From assembly GCA_002450075.1 (NCBI GenBank), contig DJYJ01000030.1:1-31963 (forward strand): 31,963 nucleotides of DNA, written 5' to 3'. The notes under the pieces were generated by a model. It was given only the letters and a program-made list of their open reading frames with translations. It ran no database searches and was not told the DNA's origin. Numbering within the stretch: position 1 is the stretch's first letter; every line of letters begins with the position of its first letter. Shown here one piece after another: positions 1 to 8,104 of the stretch. The DNA comes from Clostridiales bacterium UBA6981 (lineage in GTDB: Bacteria; Bacillota; Clostridia; Oscillospirales; Oscillospiraceae). Both the position numbers and the translations under genes were made by a program.

Positions 1-1
1 G

Positions 2-244
<243 letters not shown>

Positions 245-246
245 GA

Positions 247-281
247 AAAAACCGCTGTGTCAACAGACACAGCGGTTTTTC
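247..281. terminator. Bidirectional intrinsic terminator between lepA and the ypeB-like gene
   Basis: A 12-bp perfect stem (250-261 with 266-277) closes a 4-nt AACA loop. It has an A-run before and a T-run after, so it can end transcription from both convergent genes. Confidence 0.9.
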
Positions 282-1529
282 TCATGCCGCCGGGGAGACT
301 TCGACCGAGCGCATCCGGGCGTATGCAGCGTCGACGAGAACCGTCACGCTGCGCTCGCCGTCGCGGCAGCGGAAGCGATAACAGGGCTCGCCGCCGGAGA
401 TCACCTTTTTCACGCCGAGGGTCTCAAGCGAATCGGGCAGCGCCGCCTTCGCGTCCTCGGCCGAGAGCGGCCAGCTCAGCTCGCCCTCCGGCTGTCCTTC
501 CGGCGCGCGGAAGAAATAGAGCGCGCAGTTGTCCAGTGCGATGCCGACCTCGGCGCTGCAGTCGAGACACAGCGCGTCGCCCTCTTTCGCGACAAAGGTG
601 ACGTACAGCACGTTCCCGCTTTTGCGGCGGCCGCTCTCGGTCATGTTCTCATACCCGGCGGAGCGCAGCAGCTCCCGCGCCTTGTCCGAGGCGCGCTTGT
701 CGCTTGCGTTGACCGTGTCGACAAGCCGCGAATCGGAGAGCGTGAGCACGTGCTCCTCGTCAGCGCGCAGCGTCACAGTCCCGCGGCTGAAGGCGATCGT
801 GCCGTCGGCATAGCTGTACTCCTCGCGCAGCAGATCCTCCGACACGTTCAAAAATGCCGCCGCCGCGGCGCGGGCGCGCGCGGGGTCAAGATACTGCGGC
901 AGAGCTGCCGCCCCTTCGCCGGAGACGCTTTTCAGCTCGCGCAGCGTGGGAAAGTTCGCCTCTGCGTCGGCAAAGCCGTCGCTCAGATGCCGCTCGTCGG
1001 GATCGGGAAGAATGTTGACAAGCTGCTTTTCCCGGCTGTCCATCGTCAGCTCGCCGCAGCTCAGGGCGTCTTTGAGATCAAGCAGCAGCGCACTGTAAGC
1101 GCTCGCCGCGTCCGAGAGCGCGAGCACGTCCGCGCGCTCGTCGTCCGTAAACTCACCGCCGCGGCTGCACAGGGTGTGTGTAAAATCGCCCACGGTGCCG
1201 AGAAAGCCCTTCGTCTGCTCCATCTCCACGGTGGAAAAGGGGAGCGTCGCCAGCGCCGCCTTGGCCGCGCAGGCCTCGGCAAAGGCCTCGGAGGCGAGCG
1301 CGTGACAGAGCTCTCCCGTGGCATAGCGGCTTTTCTCCAGCGTGTCGGACAGCGCGCCGACCGCGGCGGCCGTCTCCTCAAAGCTCAGCTCATAGGAATA
1401 GCGTGACGCGCAGCGATAGTCCTTTACCCGCGCAAAATACAGCGCCGAGAAGAGCGCGAGCACCGTGAAGGCTGTCACGGCGCAGACGGCGGCAAAGCGC
1501 CGCAGCTTTCGTTTATGTTTTTCGTTCAA
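282..1529 (-). CDS. ypeB: YpeB-like spore germination protein
   Basis: The 415-residue protein resembles YpeB, the partner that localises and stabilises the cortex-lytic enzyme SleB in spores. It has a single N-terminal membrane segment (about residues 11-31) after a Lys/Arg-rich start. A helical region follows with the family blocks ALATLPFSTVEMEQTKGFL and VGDFTHTLCSRGG, then three PepSY-like alpha/beta repeats in the C-terminal half. The start is a TTG at 1527-1529, chosen because GAGGTGAT lies just upstream at the right distance. In bacilli and many clostridia ypeB follows sleB directly; here no sleB is adjacent and the gene stands alone, convergent with lepA. Family assignment is fairly secure; the role in germination is inferred from the family. 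Confidence 0.8.
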   Translation of the reverse strand: MNEKHKRKLRRFAAVCAVTAFTVLALFSALYFARVKDYRCASRYSYELSFEETAAAVGALSDTLEKSRYATGELCHALASEAFAEACAAKAALATLPFSTVEMEQTKGFLGTVGDFTHTLCSRGGEFTDDERADVLALSDAASAYSALLLDLKDALSCGELTMDSREKQLVNILPDPDERHLSDGFADAEANFPTLRELKSVSGEGAAALPQYLDPARARAAAAAFLNVSEDLLREEYSYADGTIAFSRGTVTLRADEEHVLTLSDSRLVDTVNASDKRASDKARELLRSAGYENMTESGRRKSGNVLYVTFVAKEGDALCLDCSAEVGIALDNCALYFFRAPEGQPEGELSWPLSAEDAKAALPDSLETLGVKKVISGGEPCYRFRCRDGERSVTVLVDAAYARMRSVEVSPAA

Positions 1530-1647
1530 AACGGATCACCTCGCCGCTATTCTGCCCGAAAAGGGGCGGGAACATACGTCGGGAGGTATAAAGATCCGGC
1601 GCGCGGGCCGATACTTTTTCATATTGTAAGAAAAACGGAGAGAGAAT

Positions 1648-2931
1648 ATGCTCGCCAAGCTGAAAAACCTGATTGAAAAATACGGGATCGCCGGCACGAT
1701 CCGCCTTCTCGGACGCTATGCGGCCGATGAAACGCTATCGCGCCTCGGCCCGGGAAGAGAGGAGCGGGAGGCGTGCGATGCGCTTTTACGGCAGCTCCGC
1801 GCAGGAGAATATGAGCGCGTCATTTTGCGGCGCGGGAGCTTCGGTTGGCACACGCCGCTCGTTCAGCGCGCCCAGCAGCTCGCCCGCGCGCTGGCGGAAA
1901 GCGGCTGCCTCGTGCTCTATGAGGCTGCGCCGCCGCATGACCGCGTGCGCGGCGCGGTGCGGCTGGGCGGGAGACTGTGGCTCGTCAATCTGCGCGCAAA
2001 AGGGCTTGCCGCGGCGATCGAGCGGGAAGCCGAGACGGGCGGGAGGCCGCGCTGGCTTTATGTCGCTTCGCCCGAGAGCAGGCTTGATGTCAAAACGGTC
2101 AAGCACCATGAAGGCAGGGGCTGGACGGTGCTGTATGACTATATCGACGCGATCGACCCCGCGATCGGCGGCGGGAAACGGGTGCCGCGCAAAACGGCAG
2201 CGCTGTACCGATACGCCATGGGAAAGCGGGGCTGCCGCGTCGTCGCCTCGTCGCTGGCGTTGCTGCGCGAGGCCGAGAGCAAAAAAGGAAAGGAGGGCTG
2301 CGTCCTCGTCGAAAACGGCGTGGACTGCGGCCATTTTGCCGTGCCCGGCCCTTGCCCGACGGACGACACTTTTCGAGAGCTGCTGAGAAAGGGAAAGCCG
2401 GTCGTCTGCTTTTACGGCGCGCTGGCGAGCTGGCTCGACTATGAGGCGCTGCGCACGATCGCGGCGGACGGGCGTTTTTCGCTGCTGCTCATCGGCGCAA
2501 AGTATGACGGCTCGTATGACCGTGAACTGGGGGAGCGCGAAAACGTCTGCTTTCTCGGCACGCGGCCGTATGAGACGCTGCGGGATTACGCCGCGCGCTG
2601 CGACGTGCTGCTGATCCCGTTCCAAAAGGGGCGGGTCGGCGACGCGGCCAGCCCGGTCAAGCTTTTTGAATACTTCGCGCTGCAAAAGCCTGTCGTCGCG
2701 GGCGATACAGCCGAATGCCGCCGCTATCCCTGCGTACTGATCGCCCGGCGTGCGCAGGAGTATCCGCACGTGATCGGGCGCGCGCTCACGCTCGGGCACG
2801 ATCCGGCCTATCTCGCGGCGGAGGAAAAAGAAGCGCGCACGGCCGACTGGCGCCGCCGCGCGGAAACACTCGCTGCCCGTCTGCGTATCTGGGAGAGCGG
2901 AGCAGGGGAGAAGAGAGACGGAAAGGCGTGA
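1648..2931 (+). CDS. GT4-like (GT-B fold) glycosyltransferase
   Basis: This 427-residue soluble protein looks like a GT-B glycosyltransferase that transfers a sugar from an activated donor, probably during cell-surface polysaccharide synthesis. The C-terminal half carries the Rossmann-like domain: GKPVVCFYGALASWLDYEAL, then LLLIGAKYD, VCFLGTRPYETL, and the donor-site block SPVKLFEYFALQKPVVAGD typical of this clan. The N-terminal half has the acceptor-side segment with YDYIDAIDP. The ATG has GGAGAGA upstream. It stands alone between the divergent ypeB-like gene and a two-component operon, so the context gives no acceptor. The substrate is unknown. Confidence 0.8.
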   Translation: MLAKLKNLIEKYGIAGTIRLLGRYAADETLSRLGPGREEREACDALLRQLRAGEYERVILRRGSFGWHTPLVQRAQQLARALAESGCLVLYEAAPPHDRVRGAVRLGGRLWLVNLRAKGLAAAIEREAETGGRPRWLYVASPESRLDVKTVKHHEGRGWTVLYDYIDAIDPAIGGGKRVPRKTAALYRYAMGKRGCRVVASSLALLREAESKKGKEGCVLVENGVDCGHFAVPGPCPTDDTFRELLRKGKPVVCFYGALASWLDYEALRTIAADGRFSLLLIGAKYDGSYDRELGERENVCFLGTRPYETLRDYAARCDVLLIPFQKGRVGDAASPVKLFEYFALQKPVVAGDTAECRRYPCVLIARRAQEYPHVIGRALTLGHDPAYLAAEEKEARTADWRRRAETLAARLRIWESGAGEKRDGKA

Positions 2932-2969
2932 ATTTTACACTTTTTTAACCTTTACTCTTTCCCTCGCTG

Positions 2970-2986
2970 TATAATCGTATTATAAT
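2970..2986 (+). promoter_or_regulatory. Probable -10 region(s) for the two-component/HtrA operon
   Basis: Two TATAAT hexamers lie in tandem at 2970-2975 and 2981-2986, about 40 nt before the response-regulator start. The best upstream match to a -35 is the weak TTAACC at 2945-2950, 19 nt from the first -10. The -10 elements are clear; the -35 is not. Confidence 0.5.
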
Positions 2987-3022
2987 ATAGCAAGTATTTC
3001 TCGGAAAGCGGAGGAAAGTGTT

Positions 3023-3706
3023 ATGAGCAAACGTGCGCTCGTTGTAGAGGACGACGGCAATATTGCCGAGCTGCTGAGACTGTATCTCGGCAAGGACGGC
3101 TTTGAGGTGATGATCGCGCCGGACGGCGGCAAGGCGGAGAGCAGCTTTGATCTCTTTCAGCCGGACGTCGTGCTGCTGGACATCATGCTGCCGATCAAGG
3201 ACGGCTGGCAGGTGCTGCGCGACATCCGCAAAAAATCCGCCGTGCCGATCATCATGCTCACCGCGAAGGGCGAGACGAACGATAAGGTCAGCGGTCTGGA
3301 GATGGGCGCCGACGACTATGTCACCAAGCCCTTCGAGGTCAAGGAGCTGATCGCGCGCGTCCACGCCGTCATGCGCCGCAAGGACGGCGAGAGCCCGATG
3401 GAAAAGAAGCTCGACTTTGACAAGCTCACGATCAATCTCGATTCCTACGAGCTGGTCGTCGACGGCAAAAAGATCGACACGCCGCCCAAGGAGATGGAGC
3501 TGCTGTTCCACCTCGCCTCCTCGCCCAACCGCGTCTTCACGCGCAACCAGCTTCTCGACGAGGTCTGGGGCTTTGACTATTTCGGCGATTCGCGCACGGT
3601 CGACGTGCACATCAAGCGCCTGCGCGAAAAGCTCGAGGGCGTGTCCGACAAGTGGTGCCTGAAGACCGTGTGGGGCGTGGGCTACAAGTTTGAAGTGACC
3701 GAGTAA
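3023..3706 (+). CDS. OmpR/PhoB-family response regulator
   Basis: A 227-residue two-domain response regulator. The receiver domain (about 1-120) has every key residue: acidic pocket D10 and D11, phospho-acceptor D53 in LLDIMLP, T80 in MLTAKG and K102 in VTKPFE. The C-terminal half (about 130-225) is a winged-helix DNA-binding domain with FTRNQLLDEVWG, the recognition segment RTVDVHIKRLREKL and the GVGYKF wing. The ATG follows GGAGGA. The sensor kinase gene begins 5 nt after its stop, so the two are surely co-transcribed and form a cognate pair, with an HtrA-like protease as the third gene. Targets cannot be read from the sequence. Confidence 0.93.
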   Translation: MSKRALVVEDDGNIAELLRLYLGKDGFEVMIAPDGGKAESSFDLFQPDVVLLDIMLPIKDGWQVLRDIRKKSAVPIIMLTAKGETNDKVSGLEMGADDYVTKPFEVKELIARVHAVMRRKDGESPMEKKLDFDKLTINLDSYELVVDGKKIDTPPKEMELLFHLASSPNRVFTRNQLLDEVWGFDYFGDSRTVDVHIKRLREKLEGVSDKWCLKTVWGVGYKFEVTE

Positions 3707-3711
3707 GAGCC

Positions 3712-5136
3712 GTGAAAAGCGTTTATCTGCGAAATTTCGTCGCGACGGCAACGCTCGTGACGATCAGCTTCCTCTTGACGACGATCGCCTTTATCGGCAT
3801 CGCGCGCAGCTATGTCATCAACGACTATCAGACGACGATGGAATCAAGCGCCGAGGAGGTCTGCCACCTGGCCTCCGCCGTGGCGGACTATGACGGGCTG
3901 CACTCCTGGTCGCTGAGCATGAGTCTCAGCTCGATCGCCCACAGCACGGGCAACCATATCTTTCTCGCCGACGAGAGCGGCGAGATCGTCTGCTGTTCGG
4001 ATAAACGCCCGATGTGCGAGCACATCGGCGTCAAGCTGCCGGACGACGTGACCGCGGCGCTGAGCGAAACGGGGCGGATGCGTCAGAACTCGACGCTCGG
4101 CACGCTCTATCCCGAAAAGCGCTATGTCGTCGCCCGGACGATCCTCAACAGGGACGAGAGCGTGATCGGCTATGCCTTCGTCACCAGCGTGTCGGCCAAC
4201 ATGTTCGGCGCGTGGGAGACCTTCCTGGGCGTCGCGGTGCTCGTCGCGATCGGCGTGTTTGCGATCGCCCTCGTCATCAGTCTTTTCTATTCCAAGCGCA
4301 TGGCCCGTCCGCTCGACGAGATGGCGGCGGCCTCGCGCAAATTCGCCCGCGGCGATTTCTCGGTGCGCGTGAAGCAGGTCGAGGACCCCACCGACGAGAT
4401 GGGCGCGCTGATCGAATCGTTCAACAAGATGGCCGATTCGCTGGAAAAGGCCGAGGCGCGCAGAAGCGAATTCATCGCCAACATCTCCCACGAACTGCGC
4501 ACGCCGATGACGACGATCTCCGGCTTTGCCGACGGCATCCTCGACGGCACGATCCCCAAGGAGCAGGAGGAGAAATATCTCCGCTCGATCAGCGACGAGA
4601 CCAAGCGTCTCTCCCGCCTGGTGCGTGAGATGCTGGACGTTTCGCAGATGCGCAACCGGGCGGCCGACCCGTCCAAGCGCACGGTCTTTGATCTGACGGA
4701 GCTGATCCTGCAGACCCTTTTGAGCTTTGAAAGCCGCGCGACGAAAAAGCGTCTGGACGTCGACCCGCAGCTGCCGGATCAGCATATCCTGGTTCGAGCA
4801 GACCGCGACGGCATCACCCAGGTCATTTACAACCTGATCGACAACGCGGTGAAGTTCGCCGCGCAGGACAGCTGTCTCACGATCCGCCTGTACAAGGACG
4901 ACGGCAAGGCCTATGTTTCCGTCAAGGATTTCGGCGAGACGATCCCGCCGGACGATCTGCCCTTTATCTTCGACCGTTTTCACAAGTCCGACCGCTCGCG
5001 TTCGCTGGATAAATCCGGCGTCGGGCTGGGGCTGTATCTGGTCAAGGCGATCATCAACAGCCACGACGAGGACATCGCCGTCAAGAGCGAAAACGGCGAG
5101 ACGGAATTCGTCTTCACGCTGCCGCTGGCGGAGTGA
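3712..5136 (+). CDS. Membrane sensor histidine kinase
   Basis: This is the cognate kinase of the preceding response regulator. The 474 residues give a first membrane helix (about 9-31), an extracellular sensor region of roughly 135 residues, a second helix (about 169-193), a HAMP linker, a dimerisation domain with phospho-acceptor H260 in ISHELRTP, and an ATPase domain with the N box (QVIYNLIDNAVKF), FIFDRFHKSD and the glycine-rich GVGLGLYLVK. The start is GTG at 3712, with only a weak ribosome site, so translation is probably coupled to the regulator 5 nt upstream. The sensor region matches no ligand-binding family I recognise. The next gene, an HtrA-like protease, suggests an envelope-stress role. 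Confidence 0.92.
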   Translation: MKSVYLRNFVATATLVTISFLLTTIAFIGIARSYVINDYQTTMESSAEEVCHLASAVADYDGLHSWSLSMSLSSIAHSTGNHIFLADESGEIVCCSDKRPMCEHIGVKLPDDVTAALSETGRMRQNSTLGTLYPEKRYVVARTILNRDESVIGYAFVTSVSANMFGAWETFLGVAVLVAIGVFAIALVISLFYSKRMARPLDEMAAASRKFARGDFSVRVKQVEDPTDEMGALIESFNKMADSLEKAEARRSEFIANISHELRTPMTTISGFADGILDGTIPKEQEEKYLRSISDETKRLSRLVREMLDVSQMRNRAADPSKRTVFDLTELILQTLLSFESRATKKRLDVDPQLPDQHILVRADRDGITQVIYNLIDNAVKFAAQDSCLTIRLYKDDGKAYVSVKDFGETIPPDDLPFIFDRFHKSDRSRSLDKSGVGLGLYLVKAIINSHDEDIAVKSENGETEFVFTLPLAE

Positions 5137-5172
5137 GAGACAGCTATGCCACGATATAAAGAAGGATGAGAT

Positions 5173-6483
5173 ATGAGTAACTGGTACGTCAGCGAAAGCG
5201 ACAGCTGGTACGCGCCGCTGCAAACACAGAGCGCGCCGCAAACGACAACAAAAAAGAAGAGCAGGACCTGGCTCCGCGCCCTGATCGCTGTGGCGGTCAT
5301 CGTCGGGCTGATCGTCGGCTCGGCGCTGCTGTTCCCGAACGGGAACGCGCCGAAGGGAACGGAGACGCAGAACGGCTCCGGCTTCGGCCAGTTTATCCAG
5401 CCTCCGAATGAGGACGACGGGGCGCTGCCCGATGATTACCGCGAGTTTTTCGAGAACTTTTACACGTCGACCGACACGAGCCGCACCGTCATCAACATCG
5501 AGCGTACCGAGCTGCCGATCGACTTTGCCTGTGCCGTCGCACCGGCGGGAGAGGAGATCACGCTGCAGGAGCTCTATCGCGGCTGTGCGCCGAGCATCGT
5601 CGGGATCTCCGGCTATATGAACGGCAGGAGCGGCTATAACTGGGGCACGGGCGTGGTCCTCTCGTCCGACGGTCTTATTCTGACGAACACCCATGTGATC
5701 GCCGACTGTGACCGCGCCGCCGTTACGCTCTTTGACAACAGCGTGTACGAGGCCAGGCTCGTCGGCGCCGACTCGATCAGCGATATCGCCGTGCTGAAGA
5801 TCGAGGCGGAGGGGCTTGTGCCCGCCGCATTCGGCGACAGCACCGTGCTCGAGGTGGGAGACCGCGTGGCGGCCATCGGCAACCCGCTGGGTGAGGAATT
5901 CCGCATGACGCTCACCGACGGTATCATCTCCGCCATCGAACGCGGGATGAACTATAAGGGCCACAGCATGAACCTGCTGCAGACCAACACCGCCATCAAT
6001 GAAGGCAACTCCGGCGGGCCGCTTTTCAACATGTACGGCCAGGTGATCGGCATCACGAACATGAAAATGATGTCGTCCTATTCCAGCATCGAGGGCATCG
6101 GCTTTGCGATCCCCTCGGCAACGGTGGTCAAGCTGGTCAACATCATCGTCCGCGAGGGCAGCGTGACCGGTCGGCCGTCGATCGGCATCACGGTCGGCGC
6201 GATCCCGGACGAGGCGCGCGAGCACTATGGTGATAAGCTTCCTGCAAGCGGCGGGCTGTATATCAGCGCGGTGTCCGAGGGCTCTGACGCCGCGGCAAAG
6301 GGGCTGCGCGCGGGCGACATCATCCTGAAGGTGGACGGCGTCGAGGTCTCTGCCACGGCCGAGATCTCCGCCATGAAGGAGGAGCTTTCCGTCGGTGATA
6401 CCATGACCTTTACGATCTGGCGCGAGGGCGAGATCTTTGACGTGGATATCATGCTGGTCGATACCAACGACGTCTACGGCTGA
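5173..6483 (+). CDS. HtrA/DegP-like S1C serine protease with PDZ domain
   Basis: A 436-residue membrane-anchored protease for misfolded surface proteins. The first 32 residues are cytoplasmic and rich in Ser, Thr and Lys; one membrane segment follows (about 33-54), then a linker. The trypsin-like domain has a complete triad: H174 in LTNTHVIAD, D204 in SDIAVLKI and S280 in EGNSGGPL. A single PDZ domain fills about residues 330-425 (GLYISAVSEGSDAAAKGLRAGDII). This is the usual layout of Gram-positive HtrA. It follows the kinase gene by 36 nt, and a strong terminator closes the operon. By analogy with CssRS-HtrA of Bacillus, the two-component system may control it; that is inference. Confidence 0.93.
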   Translation: MSNWYVSESDSWYAPLQTQSAPQTTTKKKSRTWLRALIAVAVIVGLIVGSALLFPNGNAPKGTETQNGSGFGQFIQPPNEDDGALPDDYREFFENFYTSTDTSRTVINIERTELPIDFACAVAPAGEEITLQELYRGCAPSIVGISGYMNGRSGYNWGTGVVLSSDGLILTNTHVIADCDRAAVTLFDNSVYEARLVGADSISDIAVLKIEAEGLVPAAFGDSTVLEVGDRVAAIGNPLGEEFRMTLTDGIISAIERGMNYKGHSMNLLQTNTAINEGNSGGPLFNMYGQVIGITNMKMMSSYSSIEGIGFAIPSATVVKLVNIIVREGSVTGRPSIGITVGAIPDEAREHYGDKLPASGGLYISAVSEGSDAAAKGLRAGDIILKVDGVEVSATAEISAMKEELSVGDTMTFTIWREGEIFDVDIMLVDTNDVYG

Positions 6484-6494
6484 TCAAACAAATC

Positions 6495-6526
6495 AAAAAA
6501 ACTCCCGTCCAGGACGGGAGTCTTTT
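6495..6526. terminator. Bidirectional intrinsic terminator
   Basis: The arms 6501-6508 and 6514-6521 (ACTCCCGT/ACGGGAGT, with CC/GG able to extend them) are flanked by AAAAAA on the left and CTTTTTG on the right. It lies between the convergent htrA-like and DUF4342 genes and can serve both. Confidence 0.88.
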
Positions 6527-6543
6527 TGTGTTCTTTATGGAAA

Positions 6544-6993
6544 TTACTCGTTCTTCGGCTCGTCGTCGGGGATGACGTCCTCGACAGCGGCGTCGACGAC
6601 CTCGTCAAAGCTGAACTTTTCCTTGGCTTCCTTCACGGCATCGGTGGCCTTCTCGACGACCTCGTCAAGATTGAAGCGCTCCTTGACGTCCTCGACCACT
6701 TCGGCAGCCTTGGCGCGGGTCTTGGCGGACTGCTCCTCGGTGAGAACGTCGGTGATGCCGCCGTCCTCGCGGATGACCTGAACGGTGCAGCCAAAGCCCA
6801 CGGTGGCGAGCACGGCGGCGATCACGACCCACTTGGCCGCGGCCAGACCCACAACACCGCCGACGATGCCGACGTTGACGGGAACGTTGACGAGCTCCTT
6901 GCCGTCCTTGGCGATGACGATGCGGGAAACGTTGCCCTTCTTTACGAGGGACTTGAGGTTTTCCATGATATCGTTGACGTTTTTCTTATCCAT
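6544..6993 (-). CDS. DUF4342 domain protein
   Basis: A 149-residue protein of unknown function. The N-terminal third contains the DUF4342 signature: a GNVSRIVIAKDGKELVNVPV strand pair followed by a hydrophobic stretch (about 40-70) that could insert in the membrane. Many family members begin with a UBA-like helical domain; this one lacks it and starts almost directly at the core. The second half is highly charged and helical, with two related segments, EVVEDVKERFNLDEVVEKA and AKEKFSFDEVVDAAVED. The ATG is preceded by AAGGAG. It stands alone, with a TATAAT upstream on the same strand. Family membership is confident; no function can be assigned. Confidence 0.82.
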   Translation of the reverse strand: MDKKNVNDIMENLKSLVKKGNVSRIVIAKDGKELVNVPVNVGIVGGVVGLAAAKWVVIAAVLATVGFGCTVQVIREDGGITDVLTEEQSAKTRAKAAEVVEDVKERFNLDEVVEKATDAVKEAKEKFSFDEVVDAAVEDVIPDDEPKNE

Positions 6994-7042
6994 GATGATT
7001 TCTCCTTTTTATCGTAAAGTTAGTATTTGCCTTTGCAAGCCT

Positions 7043-7048
7043 ATTATA
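7043..7048 (-). promoter_or_regulatory. -10 element for the DUF4342 gene
   Basis: TATAAT on the minus strand, 50 nt upstream of the start codon. A TTGCTT lies 15 nt further upstream, a short spacing, so the -35 is uncertain. Confidence 0.45.
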
Positions 7049-7119
7049 ACATCCCGGGCATGCAAGCAATGGATAAATTGTGAATAAATGTGCGAGGAAA
7101 TGTGAATTGTGACGACAAT

Positions 7120-7347
7120 TCAGAAGATCTTTTTAACGTCCTCCACGCCGTATTCGCGCTTGAAGTCGTCAAGGTCGGCGGGAGAGCGGATCAGCATGAT
7201 CTCGCGAAAATGCCCGGTGTTCTTGTTGCGGAAGCCGGCGGTCTGCTCGCCGGTGCAGATGCTGCAGCGAAGCGCCGCCTCCTCGGTCTGGGCATCAAAG
7301 GCGGGCGCGGCTTTTTTCTTGTTTGTCAAAGATGAGAAAAGGCCCAT
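7120..7347 (-). CDS. Small conserved protein with CxxC motif
   Basis: A 75-residue protein whose function I do not recognise. It starts MGLFSSLTNKKK, with a short basic N-terminus after a hydrophobic turn, then has a compact domain with CSICTGEQ (a CxxC that could bind zinc or be redox-active) and a conserved-looking EIMLIRSPADLDDFKREYG. The reading frame extends further upstream, but the ATG at 7347 follows AAGGAG at good spacing and is the better start. It lies beyond the terminator of the iron operon, so it is likely a separate unit. Confidence 0.65.
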   Translation of the reverse strand: MGLFSSLTNKKKAAPAFDAQTEEAALRCSICTGEQTAGFRNKNTGHFREIMLIRSPADLDDFKREYGVEDVKKIF

Positions 7348-7468
7348 GTCGGTTCTCCTTTCAGCTTTTTCGCCGCGCTGCATCTGCAGTGCAGGACGAA
7401 GATCGGGAAGGGCAGCGTGCCGCTTCTTATTTATTCTACAACGCCGCCGCGCCGAATGCAAGCATGTC

Positions 7469-7506
7469 AAAAAAGAGCCGGCTGCGTCAAAACAGCCGGC
7501 TCTTTT
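7469..7506 (-). terminator. Intrinsic terminator of the feo operon
   Basis: A 10-bp perfect GC-rich stem (7475-7484 with 7493-7502) with an 8-nt loop, followed on the minus strand by a run of six T. It ends transcription 10-15 nt past the HMA gene. Confidence 0.9.
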
Positions 7507-7516
7507 CGTTCAAGAT

Positions 7517-7765
7517 TCAGAACCCGAAGAGCCCCTTTTTTACATAGGGCTCCGCGCTCGAGGAGAGATAGGTGTATCCGGTCGCGTCGATCGCGGCGCG
7601 CAGCGCCTCAGGGTCGATCGGCGTCTCGGAGAGGATGACGCTCTCCTTCTTCGTGTGGGAGCTTGTTACCTTCTTGACCGGGAAGGCCTTGCGGATCGCG
7701 TCGTTGATATGTGCCTCGCACATGCTGCAGGCCATCCCGTCGATCTTTACGGTCGTTTTGATCAT
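7517..7765 (-). CDS. Heavy-metal-associated (HMA) domain protein
   Basis: An 82-residue single-domain protein of the HMA/CopZ type, a small cytosolic metal carrier. The metal site is GMACSMCEAHI at residues 10-20 (GMxCxxC), followed by the beta-alpha-beta core and an ATGYTY turn typical of the last helix and strand. The ATG at 7765 is preceded by TTGGAGGCAG. It is the last gene before the terminator of the ferrous-iron operon and is separated from the Cys-rich peptide gene by 128 nt holding two hairpins. HMA domains usually bind Cu(I) or Zn(II), so its presence in an iron operon is slightly unusual. Its partner is unknown. Confidence 0.85.
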   Translation of the reverse strand: MIKTTVKIDGMACSMCEAHINDAIRKAFPVKKVTSSHTKKESVILSETPIDPEALRAAIDATGYTYLSSSAEPYVKKGLFGF

Positions 7766-7793
7766 GCTGCTGCCTCCAATATTTCCATAAGTC

Positions 7794-7860
7794 GAGGCTG
7801 CCCGGGGAGGGGCAGCCTCATGGAGAGAGTGAGTGCGTTGCCTGCGTATGGGCGTGCGCA
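7794..7860 (-). other. Two intercistronic hairpins inside the feo operon
   Basis: A 9-bp perfect stem (7794-7802 with 7811-7819) and a second stem of about 7 bp near 7840-7862 lie between the Cys-rich peptide gene and the HMA gene. Neither is followed by a T-run on the minus strand, so they look like processing or stability elements rather than terminators. Confidence 0.5.
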
Positions 7861-7893
7861 GGCGGGGGATAAAGAGAAGACTCTCTATCTTTC

Positions 7894-8064
7894 TTAGTTT
7901 TTGATCTTGTGCGCGCCGCCGCAGGAGCCGCCGGCGCAAAGACCGCAGTCGCCGCATTTACCGCCGCAGGAGGAGACGCCCGCGCGTTTATCCAGGACCA
8001 TCTTGCGGATGATCAGCGCGACGATCGCGACGATAACAAGTGAGAGAATAACGGTTGCAAGCAT
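7894..8064 (-). CDS. FeoB-associated Cys-rich membrane protein
   Basis: A 56-residue protein in the position often taken by FeoC or by a FeoB-associated Cys-rich peptide. Residues 1-20 form one membrane helix (MLATVILSLVIVAIVALIIR). The tail carries six Cys in the pattern SSCGGKCGDCGLCAGGSC, then a basic C-terminus. The ATG has a near-perfect AAAGGAGGT upstream. It starts 40 nt after the feoB stop, so it is co-transcribed. In such families the cysteines are thought to bind iron or sense redox state next to the FeoB channel; that is family knowledge, not shown here. Confidence 0.85.
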   Translation of the reverse strand: MLATVILSLVIVAIVALIIRKMVLDKRAGVSSCGGKCGDCGLCAGGSCGGAHKIKN

Positions 8065-8104
8065 CTTTTTACCTCCTTTGACGGGTTATGCTGCGTTTTT
8101 TGGA

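Noticed and set aside
1548..1577. Sigma-G-like promoter for ypeB (GTATG, 18 nt, CAGAATA on the minus strand)
   Set aside because: The matches are partial and the predicted start of transcription would fall almost on the ribosome site. It is attractive because YpeB is forespore-made in Bacillus, but the evidence is too weak to list.
2932..3022. Riboswitch in the leader of the two-component operon
   Set aside because: The leader is about 40 nt after the -10 boxes, too short and without any recognisable conserved core.
3844..6225. Long minus-strand frame (793 codons) opposite the kinase and protease genes
   Set aside because: It spans two real genes on the other strand and has Arg/Ala/Asp-rich shadow composition; no domain is recognisable.
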